The position numbers were made by a program, and so were the translations under genes. The notes under the pieces are model-generated. The model was not told the origin of the DNA and did not search any database. It worked only from the letters and a program-made list of their open reading frames with translations. DNA of 33,943 nucleotides from Tubiluchus corallicola (Eukaryota; Priapulida; Priapulimorpha; Priapulimorphida; Tubiluchidae), in contig JAQGDQ010001579.1 in assembly GCA_030141605.1 (NCBI GenBank), positions 1 through 33,943 of the forward strand. The letters are read 5' to 3'. Each line of letters opens with the position of its first letter. The first letter of the stretch is position 1. Of the stretch, positions 19,997 through 29,683 are shown piece by piece.

Positions 19997-20520
19997 TGGA
20001 TAAGTTTATAAGTTTATAAGTATATTTATTTCTACTCTGCATCTAACAATTATAATAAAAATACAGATAATTTCACTGAAGTAAATATAAATATAAATGC
20101 AATATAATCCAGAAATTACAAAATGCAGTATATACATGTGCAAATTAAATTACAGAGTCATTTTGATGCATACAGTTTGAGCCTAAAAGCGTAGCTTGAC
20201 AGGCCAAACTGTACGTGGAAATCTTAAAGAAATGATTAATAATTGAGATAATGATAATATATACATAAATGTGGGAGGGGGAGTAGTGAATGAAAGATGA
20301 AATGGAGCGAGAACTAAGAAGAACTGTGTTCATGATTACAAAGTGTTCAGTAACCTGTTGAGCGTTTTATTAACATTACTGTGGAAAAAGAATGCAGGTG
20401 ATTATCAAACTGTGTTACTCTCAATACTTTTGAAATATTTCTTTTCTGGCGGTTTTTTAAAGTTGAAAGGGAGTGACTACATTTTGAATTGCGGCTTAGT
20501 CTAACGGATGCAATTATTGT
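19997..20520 (-). mobile_element. Degraded LINE 3' end, possible coding remnant
   Basis: Plus-strand AAGTTTATAAGTTTATAAGT at about 20003-20022 looks like the short tandem tail of a minus-strand LINE. Further 5' on that strand (about 20515 to 20357) a frame reads SVRLSRNSKCSHSL...NRQKRNISKVL...TQFDNHL to a stop, which resembles the basic C-terminal tail (YNLR..R.F..P....TNRF.NSF) of some LINE polyproteins. The resemblance is loose and the element strongly decayed. Confidence 0.35.
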
Positions 20521-20859
20521 TAATTACTCAAATAAAATAATCAAAATAAAGCAATAACAAAAAGAAAAATATAAAAACAAACATAACAACAATAGCATAA
20601 GTGAAAAAAGAGTAATAATAATAAATGAAGATGATGAGTAAGTATCACAATAATTAGTTACGAATAAAATGATAATAATGCACAGTTGTACAGTGATCAG
20701 TAGGTTTCATGACGGGCCTGGGCACGTGTGAAATGTGAACATTCGCAGTCTTGCAAATTGACATGCCTAAGCAACATTCGGTTGACACTCATTGCTTCCA
20801 GGATTTCTCGACTCTGCATCAGCTTGGTCCTTGAAACGCTTCAAGATCTACTAATATGA
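20521..20859. other. A+T-rich stretch, then unique sequence
   Basis: The first 170 bp are an A-rich stretch of AACAA/AATAATAA texture similar to 11630-11690, possibly LINE family B 3' UTR. The rest shows nothing recognisable. Confidence 0.3.
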
Positions 20860-21460
20860 AATTCCGTGGCGAATTTTCGCCATTCAAATCTCCATCTCCC
20901 GTCGTGTTCAATATTCGAAATTTCGCCGAGAGAGCTCTCGGCGGAGAGGTTTTGCGCGGGAATTAATGCCGCGCGAATCGCGAGCTGGCTCGGTAATGGA
21001 CGGAGCTTGTAGCGGCGGGTTTCCGAGAATGGCTCTACCGGTGAGAGAATCATTTAGAGGACGGTCAACACTCGATTGTTGATGGTTTTTTAAGCCGCCG
21101 ATTGTGCTGTGGAAATTAAAATCACGGCGACTGAGCTCGATGAAGCCAAGTTTAATGGATGTATGGGTGGCGGACGCTAGGCGTCGCGGCGGGGACGCGA
21201 GCAATGAAGCCGTTACTCTCTCGGCTTGTGGTACTTCCTATTTACAATGATTATACAATGCGCATTTTTGCGCCACCTAGATATATTGCAGTTTGTGCTG
21301 AGCACCCGTTGGCTGGATCCGCCTCCGCTGTGTAATAAATTGTAGGGAAATATAATGGGCGGCAAGTTATGGCGGAAATTAAAGGCGCTAAGGCACTAAA
21401 GCCTGAAATTATTGAATGTATGCAGAATGTGTTCTGTTGTTGTGGAAAATTACCAAACAA
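20860..21460. other. CpG-rich unique island, candidate conserved non-coding element
   Basis: About 600 bp with visibly more CpG and G+C than the rest of the window, for example GCGCGGGAATTAATGCCGCG near 20955 and GGCGTCGCGGCGGGGACGCG near 21179. It holds homeodomain-type AATTAATG (20961-20968) and several ACAAT/ATTGT SOX-type cores. Minus-strand frames of 69-98 codons overlap one another in different frames and none looks like a protein I know. Alternatives are an unrecognised exon/promoter or an old GC-rich transposon. The regulatory reading is inference. Confidence 0.3.
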
Positions 21461-21538
21461 TAAACGCGAATGTTGCAGCTAAAGTTTAATTTTTGCTAAA
21501 ACGCTGAGTAGGTGCTCGCACGTTTTATTTTCGGTTTA

Positions 21539-22527
21539 CAGTTAATCTCGGATATAAGGTACTCGCTTATAAGGACATTCGCTTATAAGGGACCACCAAC
21601 ACTGGTCCCAATTTTTCATGACGTTTTTCCTATGAAAGCAAAAACAGAACAGCTTAGTAACATATCTAAATTGTCAACCAAAAACAGTCGAGTGAAAATA
21701 TACAGTCAACTTCGGGTATAACGTACTCGCTTATAAGAGACAGTCGCTTATAAGGTACCACCAACACCGGTACAGATTTTTCGTAATGTTTTTCCTATGT
21801 AAACATCTTCGTACATAAGGTACTCGGATATAGGGGACTTTCGGTTATAAGGGACGAAATCTTCAGGTCCCGCTTAATAGAAACCCAGGTAAATTACCTC
21901 GCATATAAGGGACACTTGCTTATAAGTGACCACCAACACCGGTACAGATTTTTCGTAGCGTTTTTCCTATGTAAACATCTTCGTACATAAGGTACTCGGA
22001 TATAGGGGACTTTCGGTTATAAGGGACGAAATCTTCAGGTCCCGCTTAATAGAAACCCAGGTAAATTACCTCGCATATAAGGGACACTTGCTTATAAGTG
22101 ACCACCAACACCGGTACAGATTTTTCGTAGCGTTTTTCCTATGTAAACGTCTTCGTACATAAGGTACTCGGTTATAAGGGACGAAATCTTCAGGTCCCGC
22201 TTAATAGAAACCCAGGTAAATTACCTCTCATATAAGGGACCCTATGATCAAAGCGAGATTGAACGATTTCTAACCTCAGTTTTTCACAAACTCGACCTTC
22301 GAACAGCTCGGTTTCCGCGGTCACATACATCTCGCATCACTGAGGGAGCTTCCTACATACCGTTTGCACTGAATGTGTAGCAATAATCCATAAAAATATG
22401 GGTAAAAGTACAGAAAAGTACAAGTCTAGATACACCCTCAGTCTGACTCAACTTCGGCTATAAGGAACATGGATCTAAGGGACGGTTTTTCCGGTCCCGA
22501 GGTGTCCCTTATATCCGAGGTTGACTG
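21539..22527. mobile_element. pogo/Tigger-like MITE with internal tandem repeats
   Basis: Ends CAGTTAATCTCGGATATAAGG and, inverted, CAGTCAACCTCGGATATAAGG: about 21-bp terminal inverted repeats with two mismatches, flanked by TA (21537-21538 and 22528-22529). A CAG start, TA duplication and CTCGGATATAAGG-type end fit the pogo/Tigger branch of Tc1/mariner. The 989 bp contain many TATAAGGGAC motifs and a 172-bp tandem unit, and no transposase. A truncated inverted copy lies 1 kb away. Confidence 0.7.
21807..22240. repeat. 172-bp tandem unit inside the pogo-like MITE
   Basis: CTTCGTACATAAGGTACTCG falls at 21807, 21979 and 22151, an exact 172-bp period; the first two units are almost identical and the third lacks about 15 bp after GGTACTCGG. 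Confidence 0.95.
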
Positions 22528-22689
22528 TATTTTTATTTTCCCAGTATCATGTTACACATTCTTTTCTAGTTTGCAAAACAATTTTCATATCTTTGGCTGG
22601 TTAGAATAGAGTTATTTTTGCTGATTTTTCGTAATGAAAGTTTTACATAGTAAGCCTCTCGCGTGTTTGAAGAACAGCCAGGCGATTAC

Positions 22690-22765
22690 AACATGCGCTT
22701 AGCGACCAAAGTTAAGCAATGCTTGGTCTGTTCAGTAAATGAATGGGAGGCCACGAGATTCGTTA
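22690..22765 (+). pseudogene. 5S rRNA-derived fragment (possible SINE3-type head)
   Basis: AAAGTTAAGCAATGCTTGGTC resembles the 5S internal A box and intermediate element (GAAGYTAAGCARCGYYGGGCC), and GTTCAGTAAATGAATGGGAG is the 5S C-box segment (GTTAGTACTTGGATGGGAGACC) at the right spacing. The 5' third of 5S is not recognisable and the 3' part fades after about 22760. It may be a 5S pseudogene or the head of a 5S-derived SINE; a SINE body was not identified. Confidence 0.55.
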
Positions 22766-22972
22766 CTGCTTCTGGGCGGCTTCGTTCTTGCCGCTTCTCC
22801 CTTTGGCTGCACCATGTATTCACTTTCCGAAAGTGGCGAAGACTCAAGCGTCCGCACTAATGTCTCCTCTTACGAGATTAGTAAGCTAAGTAGTGGTCCT
22901 ACCACAGGCTTCTTGCTGAATTCCGACGTGCTGGAACTGCATTATTAAAAAACACGATGTTTGAAATTCATT

Positions 22973-23012
22973 GAAGGTTCGAAGTGTATTTTTTCTCTCA
23001 AAATCTGATTTA
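22973..23012. repeat. 40-bp direct repeat flanking GAT microsatellite, copy 1
   Basis: GGTTCGAAGTGTATTTTTTC...AAAATCTGATTTA, repeated with two or three differences at 23238-23275. The (GAT)n tract lies between the copies. Confidence 0.9.
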
Positions 23013-23036
23013 TTAGTGGTAAGTTTCTTTGATGTA

Positions 23037-23224
23037 AGGATGATGATGATGATGGCGATGATGTTGTCTATGATGATGATGATGATGATGATGATGACGA
23101 TGATGATAATCATGATGATGATGATGATGACGATTATGATGATGACGACAATGGTGATAATGACGACGACGATGACGATGACGATGATGATCATAATAAT
23201 CATGATGATGATGAGGAGGATGAG
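23037..23224. repeat. (GAT)n microsatellite
   Basis: Imperfect GAT/GAC trinucleotide repeat of about 190 bp that generates poly-Met and poly-Ile frames, not genes. Confidence 0.95.
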
Positions 23225-23237
23225 CATGATATATTTG

Positions 23238-23275
23238 GAGGTTCGAAGTGTATTTTTTCTTTCAAAATCTGATTT
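23238..23275. repeat. 40-bp direct repeat flanking GAT microsatellite, copy 2
   Basis: Partner of 22973-23012. Confidence 0.9.
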
Positions 23276-23540
23276 ACCAAGGTACGCCAGATCGCGTCGT
23301 CATTGTCGAATGTTTTTGCTTCAATTTGACACCATTTGGTCGCATTTTCCCGCAACAAGGTACGCGCTTGAACGCCAACGTATTTCTTTTGTACCAATGG
23401 CAGAGGTCTATAATTAAAAAATTGTCAGATTATTCATGCGTGTGCGGCGTACATGCGCGTGTAATTTGTGCGTACGTGCGTGACGCCCTCTCGCGCTGTA
23501 ACTTGGCAAAATTCGAAGAATTTTCGGAAAAAACGTTCAA

Positions 23541-24167
23541 TGGAAAAAGCCGTCCCTTATATCAGACGTCCCCCTATAGCCGAAGTTGAGTCAGACCGAG
23601 GGTGTATCTAGACCTGCACTTTTCTGTACTTTTACGCATATTTTTATGGATTATTGTTACACATTCAGTGCAAACGGTATGTAGGAAGCTCCTTCAGTGA
23701 TGCGAGATGTATGTGACTGCGGAAACCGAGCTTTTCGAAGGTCGAGTTTGCGAAAAATTGAGGTTAAAAATCGATCAATTTCGCTTTGATCATAGGGTCC
23801 CCTTATATGCGAGGTAATTTACCTGGGTTTCTATTATGTGGGACCTGAAGATATCGTCCCTTATATCCGAAAGTCCTTTATATCCGAGAGTGTTATATAC
23901 GAAGATTTTTACATAGGAAAAACGTTACGAAAAATCGGTACCGGTGTTGATAGTCACTTATATGCGAGGTAATTTACCTGGGTTTCTGTTAAGCGGGACC
24001 TGAAGATTTCGTCCCTTATAACCGAAAGTCGTCCCCTATATCCGAGTACCTTCTGTAGGAAGATTTTTACATAGGAAAAACGCTACGAAAAATCGCTACC
24101 GGTGTTGGTGGTCACATATAAGCAAGTGTCCCTTATATGCGAGGTAATTTACCTGGGTTTCTATTAC
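23541..24167 (-). mobile_element. Truncated inverted copy of the pogo-like MITE
   Basis: Matches 22490 back to about 21880 of the complete element in reverse orientation, from GCCGTCCCTTATA near 23549 to TACCTGGGTTTCTATTA near 24166. Both terminal inverted repeats are missing: about 40 bp at one end and about 340 bp at the other. Internal indels show it is an independent copy, not a very recent inversion. Confidence 0.85.
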
Positions 24168-24929
24168 GTTTAATGAACGCCCTAAGTTTGATATAAAAGT
24201 TACTAGCACAATCACACATTGTAATTTTGTTGTTTTTGTCATAACAATCCGTTTCATTTTTATGCTCTGCTTGCCTCGAACTCTGATTTTTGGTTATTTG
24301 CAAAGCAGGTGGTGTTTCATCAGGTCTCTTACTAAGACGTAAACGGAATCGTATATATTAATTTTATTAATTTTGCTGGTATATATATATATATATATGT
24401 ATATAAGATTCGAGGCTACAGCTCGGACGACGGCACCATTTGTGGCGATCTATACATCAAACGAAAAGTCTCGATCTAGTGTCGTGCCATTGGGGGTTTA
24501 TTTTTCGAATCGGGCCCACCGGGAGGAACGGGGAGCAAAAAACCTTCAAAAATGGTCATTTTTCGGCCGTTTTTTGCAAAAGATACCTCGTATTTCTGAA
24601 GAACGGGAACGGGTGGGTGTAGTAGGAGTTCTTTATTATTTCATACAATTTCTAACTGTGGCATTGGAAGATTTTGTGGGTATCTAAAATTCTTCGTAAA
24701 GGCGACATCTATAGGTGAAATACATTAATAATTTATGAAATGCGCTCGAGTTCGTTTCTTTGTAAGCAATAAATCATCCTACTGGATTTATATTTGATTA
24801 CGAATAAATAAATTACGTGCAATAAATTTCACAAGGAAGAAAGTATTTGTGGTATGTATTGTTTACATTACAACTGATTTATTCTTGGACAATGGAAATG
24901 GAGATGGTGTAATTTGGAAAATGTAAAAG
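24168..24929. other. Unique stretch with a short (TA)n tract
   Basis: (TA)n at about 24380-24406. The 104-codon plus frame at 24373-24687 begins in that tract and is not recognisable. Nothing else seen. Confidence 0.4.
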
Positions 24930-24943
24930 AATATTATTACCCC

Positions 24944-24990
24944 CAGTGAGTCTCGAACTCTCGATAACGTCTTCAATTCTCTGCACATAT
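24944..24990 (-). pseudogene. tRNA-like / tRNA-derived fragment, third
   Basis: The minus strand contains TCGAGAGTTCGAGACTCACTG, with a B box (GAGTTCGAGACTC) and short T-stem, preceded by GCAGAGAATTGAAGACGTTA in the position of an anticodon arm. No complete cloverleaf. It may be a different tRNA source from the 1.9 and 4.05 kb fragments. Confidence 0.4.
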
Positions 24991-25059
24991 TCAGCTGCTT
25001 TTTTTTTCAAAATTCCAAGATAGCCGCTTCCTTTCTCCCCTTTCTCTCTTCCTCTATAT

Positions 25060-25103
25060 GCCTCTTTTTAATCCTCTTCTGTCTCTTTCTCTTCTCTTCT
25101 CTT

Positions 25104-25177
<74 letters not shown>

Positions 25178-25250
25178 TCCCCCCTCTCTCTCCACCTCTC
25201 TCTCTCCCGCCCTTTTCCTTCTCACGTTTTTTCTCTCTTCTCTCCCCTAT
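25060..25250. repeat. CT-rich tract with (CT)n core
   Basis: Pyrimidine-only tract: CTTCT units, then an almost pure (CT)n run of about 65 bp, then C-rich CT sequence. Confidence 0.95.
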
Positions 25251-26124
25251 TATTTGCCTTCTGAAGCCATTTTCTTCTCTACCCAGTGGCTTCTTTTGTT
25301 TCCTTTTTGTATAATAACAAGCCTCTACGTTGACTCACCATCTCAAACCTTCAAAAGCTGATTGCATCTGTGTGTTTCTCTCTCTTCGTCTCTCCTTTCT
25401 GACCCCATCTTTTTTCACCAGGATAATACAATTAAATAGCCTATTTATCAGTCTCCCGGCAGCTGCGCCAAGCCTGCAAGTCTCGATAAGCAAATCTTGC
25501 ACTGAAAGTTATTAATTTTTATTAGCGGTTTGCATCTTTCGTAGGCAGGACACAATTCAAGCATATGTTGCTGCTCCCAGACCACGCATGCCTAGGGGCA
25601 CTCGAGGCCATACTACCCTATTATTATTATTATTCATTGTTGATTTCATCGGCGCGTCTTTGTTTTCGAGAAGTCTCAAGATGGCAATGATATTTATATT
25701 ATACGCGGTTTTTATTGCCTCGCGTTCGTCTTATCGTTAAAATGCAGGCTTTCTTGAGTGCTTTATGGTTGGCCCTTTATACCTTCCGTAGATTTGCATA
25801 CTTATTTAAGTCGTAAAACCTGCTCCTGGAAACCTCCACACTTCATCGCGGCCTCTTCTTCACTGTAATCCTGTGCTGTTTTGTGTGTAATTTGCGACCT
25901 GAGTTCGATTCTGACATTGTACTGTATTTTCGAATTATCTTGACGCTTTTTTACATACATTGCCCAAAAACATGGCTAGCCCCCGAACGGGGTTACAGTA
26001 AAAAAAAGGTGAAAATGCGCCCAGAAAGTAGAATTCTTGCAACCAAATTTTCTAATAATAGGTGGCGTCTGCGACGTTCTTCTCCAAGCATTTACTGAAG
26101 AAAAAGATGAGGTCATACAGAAGA
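25251..26124. other. Unique stretch, nothing recognised
   Basis: Includes a short ATT repeat at about 25620-25635. Frames at 25330-25515 and 25883-26098 show no recognisable motif. Confidence 0.4.
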
Positions 26125-26149
26125 GAGTGAGAGAGAGAGACAGACAGAG

Positions 26150-26187
<38 letters not shown>

Positions 26188-26238
26188 AGAGAGAGAGATA
26201 GGGAGAGACAGAGAGAGAGACAGACAGACAGACAGAGA
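26125..26238. repeat. (GA)n/(GACA)n tract
   Basis: GAGA with interspersed GACAGACA and GGGA variants; frames across it are artefacts. Confidence 0.95.
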
Positions 26239-26354
26239 TGCATTCAGCAGTCAATGGCTTGAGATGTTGAACATTGTGCCGGCTTGTTGTTATAGAAAAG
26301 AAGAAAGGAAAAAACGCAGGGTGGAAAAGAAAATGGCTTTAGATAAAGCAGAAA

Positions 26355-26414
26355 AGGGAGGGGAGAGAGGGAGGGAAGGAGACAGAGAGGGAGAGAGAGT
26401 GAGAGAGAGACAGA
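26355..26414. repeat. GA-rich tract
   Basis: Irregular GGGAGA/GAGAGA sequence, about 60 bp, the second GA tract within 250 bp. Confidence 0.9.
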
Positions 26415-27120
26415 AGTTATTAAGGAAACACCTTTTTGTTTTTTAAAAAATTCCACAAGTAAGAGACCCGAGGGAAAATACGAGACCCTGCAGAATACGA
26501 GAACTAGAATCAAGCTGTCTGCTTGCATTGAATTCACGCACGAATTTAGATGCACTTTCGGCAAATTTTAAAAGCAAAAATAGCCTGTTGTATATGATCT
26601 TTTAACCTGTCCTACACATACGTCTTGGATACATGGCACATATGACGTACAGAATATAAAATCACATTATGAGGTAATATTATTTTGCTTATTCAGCTGC
26701 TTACAGACATTTTGTTTCCCATCATGCCTAGCGCTGGAGGGCGAATTTTTAGCAATTTTTCCAGTACATTCCCAATTGGATTTCGTGTACACTTGGCTGA
26801 ACTCGAGCCCCATAGATTAGATAATATTTGCTATCATCTCGTTGTTTGTGATTTGTCTCTCTTTCTCTACGCCGCATTAGGTTCACATCTGTACAGTTTC
26901 TGCCCCGTGCTCTCTGCTCGGCTAACGAAGTTTGACAGCTTCACAAATAAGAGCAGGATTTCGTATCATTCCGTCCATGTGTGGGAACTGAAGCGAATTT
27001 CATGCTCAAACAACGTTACAGTGGCTTGTTTGACTAATAAAGAGCTGTTGTCTGGACGCACAAAACAAATTCGGGTTCAGTTTTTTGCCCAGGGGTGGAG
27101 GGAATCTACATTATTGGTCA
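26415..27120. other. Unique stretch with a 146-codon frame of unknown meaning
   Basis: The plus-strand frame at 26685-27125 is the longest non-repetitive open frame in the window. It lacks an ATG at its start; the first ATG is 13 codons in (MPSAGGRIFSNF). I recognise no domain, and no signal peptide is evident. Its end runs into the start of the nuclear-receptor-motif region. It may be a chance frame in high-complexity sequence or a fragment of an unknown exon. Confidence 0.25.
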
Positions 27121-27123
27121 CCT

Positions 27124-27136
27124 AGGTCAAAGGTCA
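27124..27136 (+). promoter_or_regulatory. DR1 nuclear-receptor element
   Basis: AGGTCA-A-AGGTCA: two perfect consensus half-sites in direct repeat with a 1-bp spacer, the arrangement bound by HNF4, RXR and COUP-type receptors. It stands just upstream of an array rich in the same half-site in the opposite orientation. Function is not shown by sequence alone. Confidence 0.45.
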
Positions 27137-27264
27137 AAAGTTGTGTCGTCTCCTTAGCTTATAAGCTTAACTTATAAACTTGGAAGCTTATAACGATAGA
27201 AAAAGTTTGATTTGAGAATTAAAGTGTTGATCCTAGCCTCACTGGATCTTGATGTCAGAAACTC

Positions 27265-27801
27265 CTTTGACCTCAGTATTCGAAAACATTGACCTTGACC
27301 CTGCTGTCAGTTATATCACGTGATCTCTGAATTGGCAAAATTTAAATCTCGTCCTTATTGTCAGAGATATGTGCTGCTATCACATCACCTCAGAATTGGA
27401 GGACGTTGACCTTAACCCAAGCGTCAGAGACTTAGTAAGTACTTTCAGTTGACCTGAAAATTGGAATACATTGACCTTGACCCTGGTGTCAGAGATTCCA
27501 TAAGTAATATCACGTGATCACTGAATTGGCAAAATTTAAATCTCGTCCTTATTGGCAGAGATATGTGCTGTTGTCACATCACCTCAGAAATGGAAAACAT
27601 TGACCTTGCCCCCAGCGCCAGAGACTTAGTAAGTAGTTTCAGTTGAACTGAAAATTGGAGCACACTGACCTTGACCCTAGCGCCAGGGATGTGATAAGTA
27701 CTCTCACTTGACCTGAGAATTGAAAACATTGACCTTGACTTTACTGTCTGAGAGTCTATGTCCTCTCACGTGATTTGCACTTCCATGACCTTCAGTGACC
27801 T
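27265..27801. repeat. Degenerate tandem array rich in TGACCT half-sites
   Basis: Monomers of about 60-70 bp built on TTGACCTTGACCCTAGCG, CAGAGAC and TCACGTGA/TTGACCTGA segments, with a higher-order period of about 194 bp (ATATCACGTGATC at 27313 and 27507). I count 11 TGACCT half-sites, four of them extended to perfect TGACCTTGA (27290, 27472, 27666, 27730), the complement of the monomeric ERR/NR5A site TCAAGGTCA. The motif may simply be part of the repeat unit. Confidence 0.85.
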
Positions 27802-28110
27802 TTTCCGTAAGATTTTGCTATGAATGCTTCAGAATAGCATTGATTTCGCCCCTTCAGAAAAATTTCCTTCCTCCTCCTCTCAGATGCGCCTCTTTTTACG
27901 GATCTCTCGACTGCAGTTAAATGAGGGCTGGAGCGAAAAGGACACCGCTCGCAGCGTTTTAAAGGATGCGCGAATTTGCATTGTGCGCACGAAATGAATT
28001 TCTGCTCGGAACATTTTGTTTGCTTACCCACAAGACACATTGTGGTCTCTTCGGCGTGACTGTTTGTATTAGATTTTGTTAGTTATCAGCCTCCGGTTAC
28101 CTAGCGACGC
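27802..28110. other. Candidate regulatory segment with POU, FOX and X-box-like motifs
   Basis: Unique high-complexity sequence. ATTTGCAT (27974-27981, perfect octamer core) overlaps CATTGT (27979-27984, SOX core); TGTTTGCTTAC (28017-28027) fits forkhead sites; GTTACC-T-AGCGAC (28096-28108) fits the RYYRYY-N-RRYRAC X-box form of RFX factors. Each can occur by chance; the cluster is the observation. The 82-codon minus frame 27792-28040 is not recognised. Confidence 0.25.
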
Positions 28111-28640
28111 ATCATTTCTCTCCGAACAATGCCCATAGCGTAAGCGTTGAGTATTATTATTCATGCCTGGGCGTAATGATTGTTATTATTATTATACCTG
28201 CGACCCAGTTATAACAGTTCTGTAGTCAACTGTTTATTATGGCCCTTAGCTAGTGATTAAAACTTTCGAAACTTATACTTTCTGCAGTTCCAGAACGTGA
28301 AATTTATGCACCAATTACGCGCGATAATGTCAGGTTTAAGAGTTCTATAGATTTTACTTATGGAAAGAAGAGTTCTGTTATTGCCCGCTGTAGTAAAACA
28401 ATAATTACACTTCTAGCTGAGTGTGTAATAAAAAGTAAAATTAGTTTCATTGTGACCCAATTAATGGTATGAATAAGAAATATGCTCATAAATTATACAA
28501 ATTTATTACGTATATTCGTTCTGCTAAATAATTTTGCAATTTCCTAACGAGATGTTTTGTCATGAACCGATATATCTTAATTTTTACAGTACAATGTCCA
28601 TTGAATTATTATGTCTATTGGGCTAATAAAAATAAAGGTT
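28111..28640. other. A+T-rich unique stretch
   Basis: Contains short ATT runs near 28150 and 28185; otherwise nothing recognised. Confidence 0.4.
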
Positions 28641-28646
28641 TTACAT

Positions 28647-28795
28647 GTCAAATGTAGAGCTAGGTTAACTCAAATGTAAATTTAGGTAATTCAAATGTGT
28701 TAGCAATGATTTTCAAGAAATCTTAAGCATTTTTGGTAAGTCAAATGTAGACACATGTCAAGTCAAATGTGACATTGGTATCTCAAATGTGGATA
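28647..28795. repeat. Irregular TCAAATGT repeat, 6 copies
   Basis: TCAAATGT occurs six times in about 150 bp at uneven spacing, with GTCAAATGTAGA shared by two. Probably a decayed minisatellite. Confidence 0.6.
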
Positions 28796-28799
28796 GGTG

Positions 28800-29683
28800 T
28801 CAAAATAATAACTTTATAAGTTTACTAATAGTTCACTAATATTCTGTAAACTTTACATACCATTGGAACTGTTAGAGAAAACAATGCATTCTTAAAATAA
28901 ACAATGTTTCTTGAGAGAAACTAATTCACTCTTGCAGTGCTAATGCATTACTTAAAAAACTAATTAGTGATTCACTGTTCATTGGGAACCGATTTATTCT
29001 TTTCTACCGACGTTATGGTTTATCAAAGAATTTAGTTTGAGGATAAACAACGCATTTTTCAAAGTTATTAAAGAGGTGATGACTATCTTTGGTTTATCTT
29101 TTTGTAATTTGCACTTAAACAGATGGTCTCGCAGACCATTTTTGGCTAAATCGACGTAAAAATTGGTCACTTCCGGTTCTCAACTCCGAGGTTTGATTTA
29201 ATCAAATTCTCGTTCAGCTTCCAATTCATGCATTTATTCAGTTTCCTGTAGTGCCCGCCGAGTGGCGTGATTAGGTTAGCGGATATGACAAAGTTGTCGG
29301 CGAAGATTTCCATTGGTTTTCTGGCCAACAATAGCTTGCAAATTGTATTTGTCGCTTCCCGGTTCGACGAGGAAACCTTGTTATCGTGGAATCGTGAGAC
29401 CGTTGCAATTTCTCGTGATTAATTAGTCATTTAGTTAGTCTGTATCTGATCAACCGAAATACTTGAGTCTGGCTTTTTCGCGTGTTTCACAATCAATTTT
29501 CAATGTGCAGCTTACAGTTGAACAATGTGTAATTTTAACAGCAAGAACTTGTGTACTGCTGCTGTAGGTCTAGCTGCTTAGTTTACTTGTATAGATGTGT
29601 ATGTGTACTGCTGTTGTATAGTATGTACTGATACTATGTAGTATACTTATATGTATAATACATATATTGTATTATGTATATGT
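28800..29683. other. Unique stretch, one weak Pol III-like signature
   Basis: Mostly featureless. GCCGAGTGGCGTGATTAGG near 29257 and GGTTCGACGAG near 29361 resemble A and B boxes of a Leu/Ser-type tRNA but are about 100 bp apart and form no cloverleaf that I can see. Confidence 0.3.

Noticed and set aside
26685-27125. 146-codon plus-strand frame as a gene
   Set aside because: Longest non-repetitive frame, but no recognised domain, no good start and no splice evidence. Kept only as a low-confidence note.
29257-29371. A-box and B-box-like sequences as a tRNA gene
   Set aside because: The boxes are about 100 bp apart with no cloverleaf pairing and no terminator in place.
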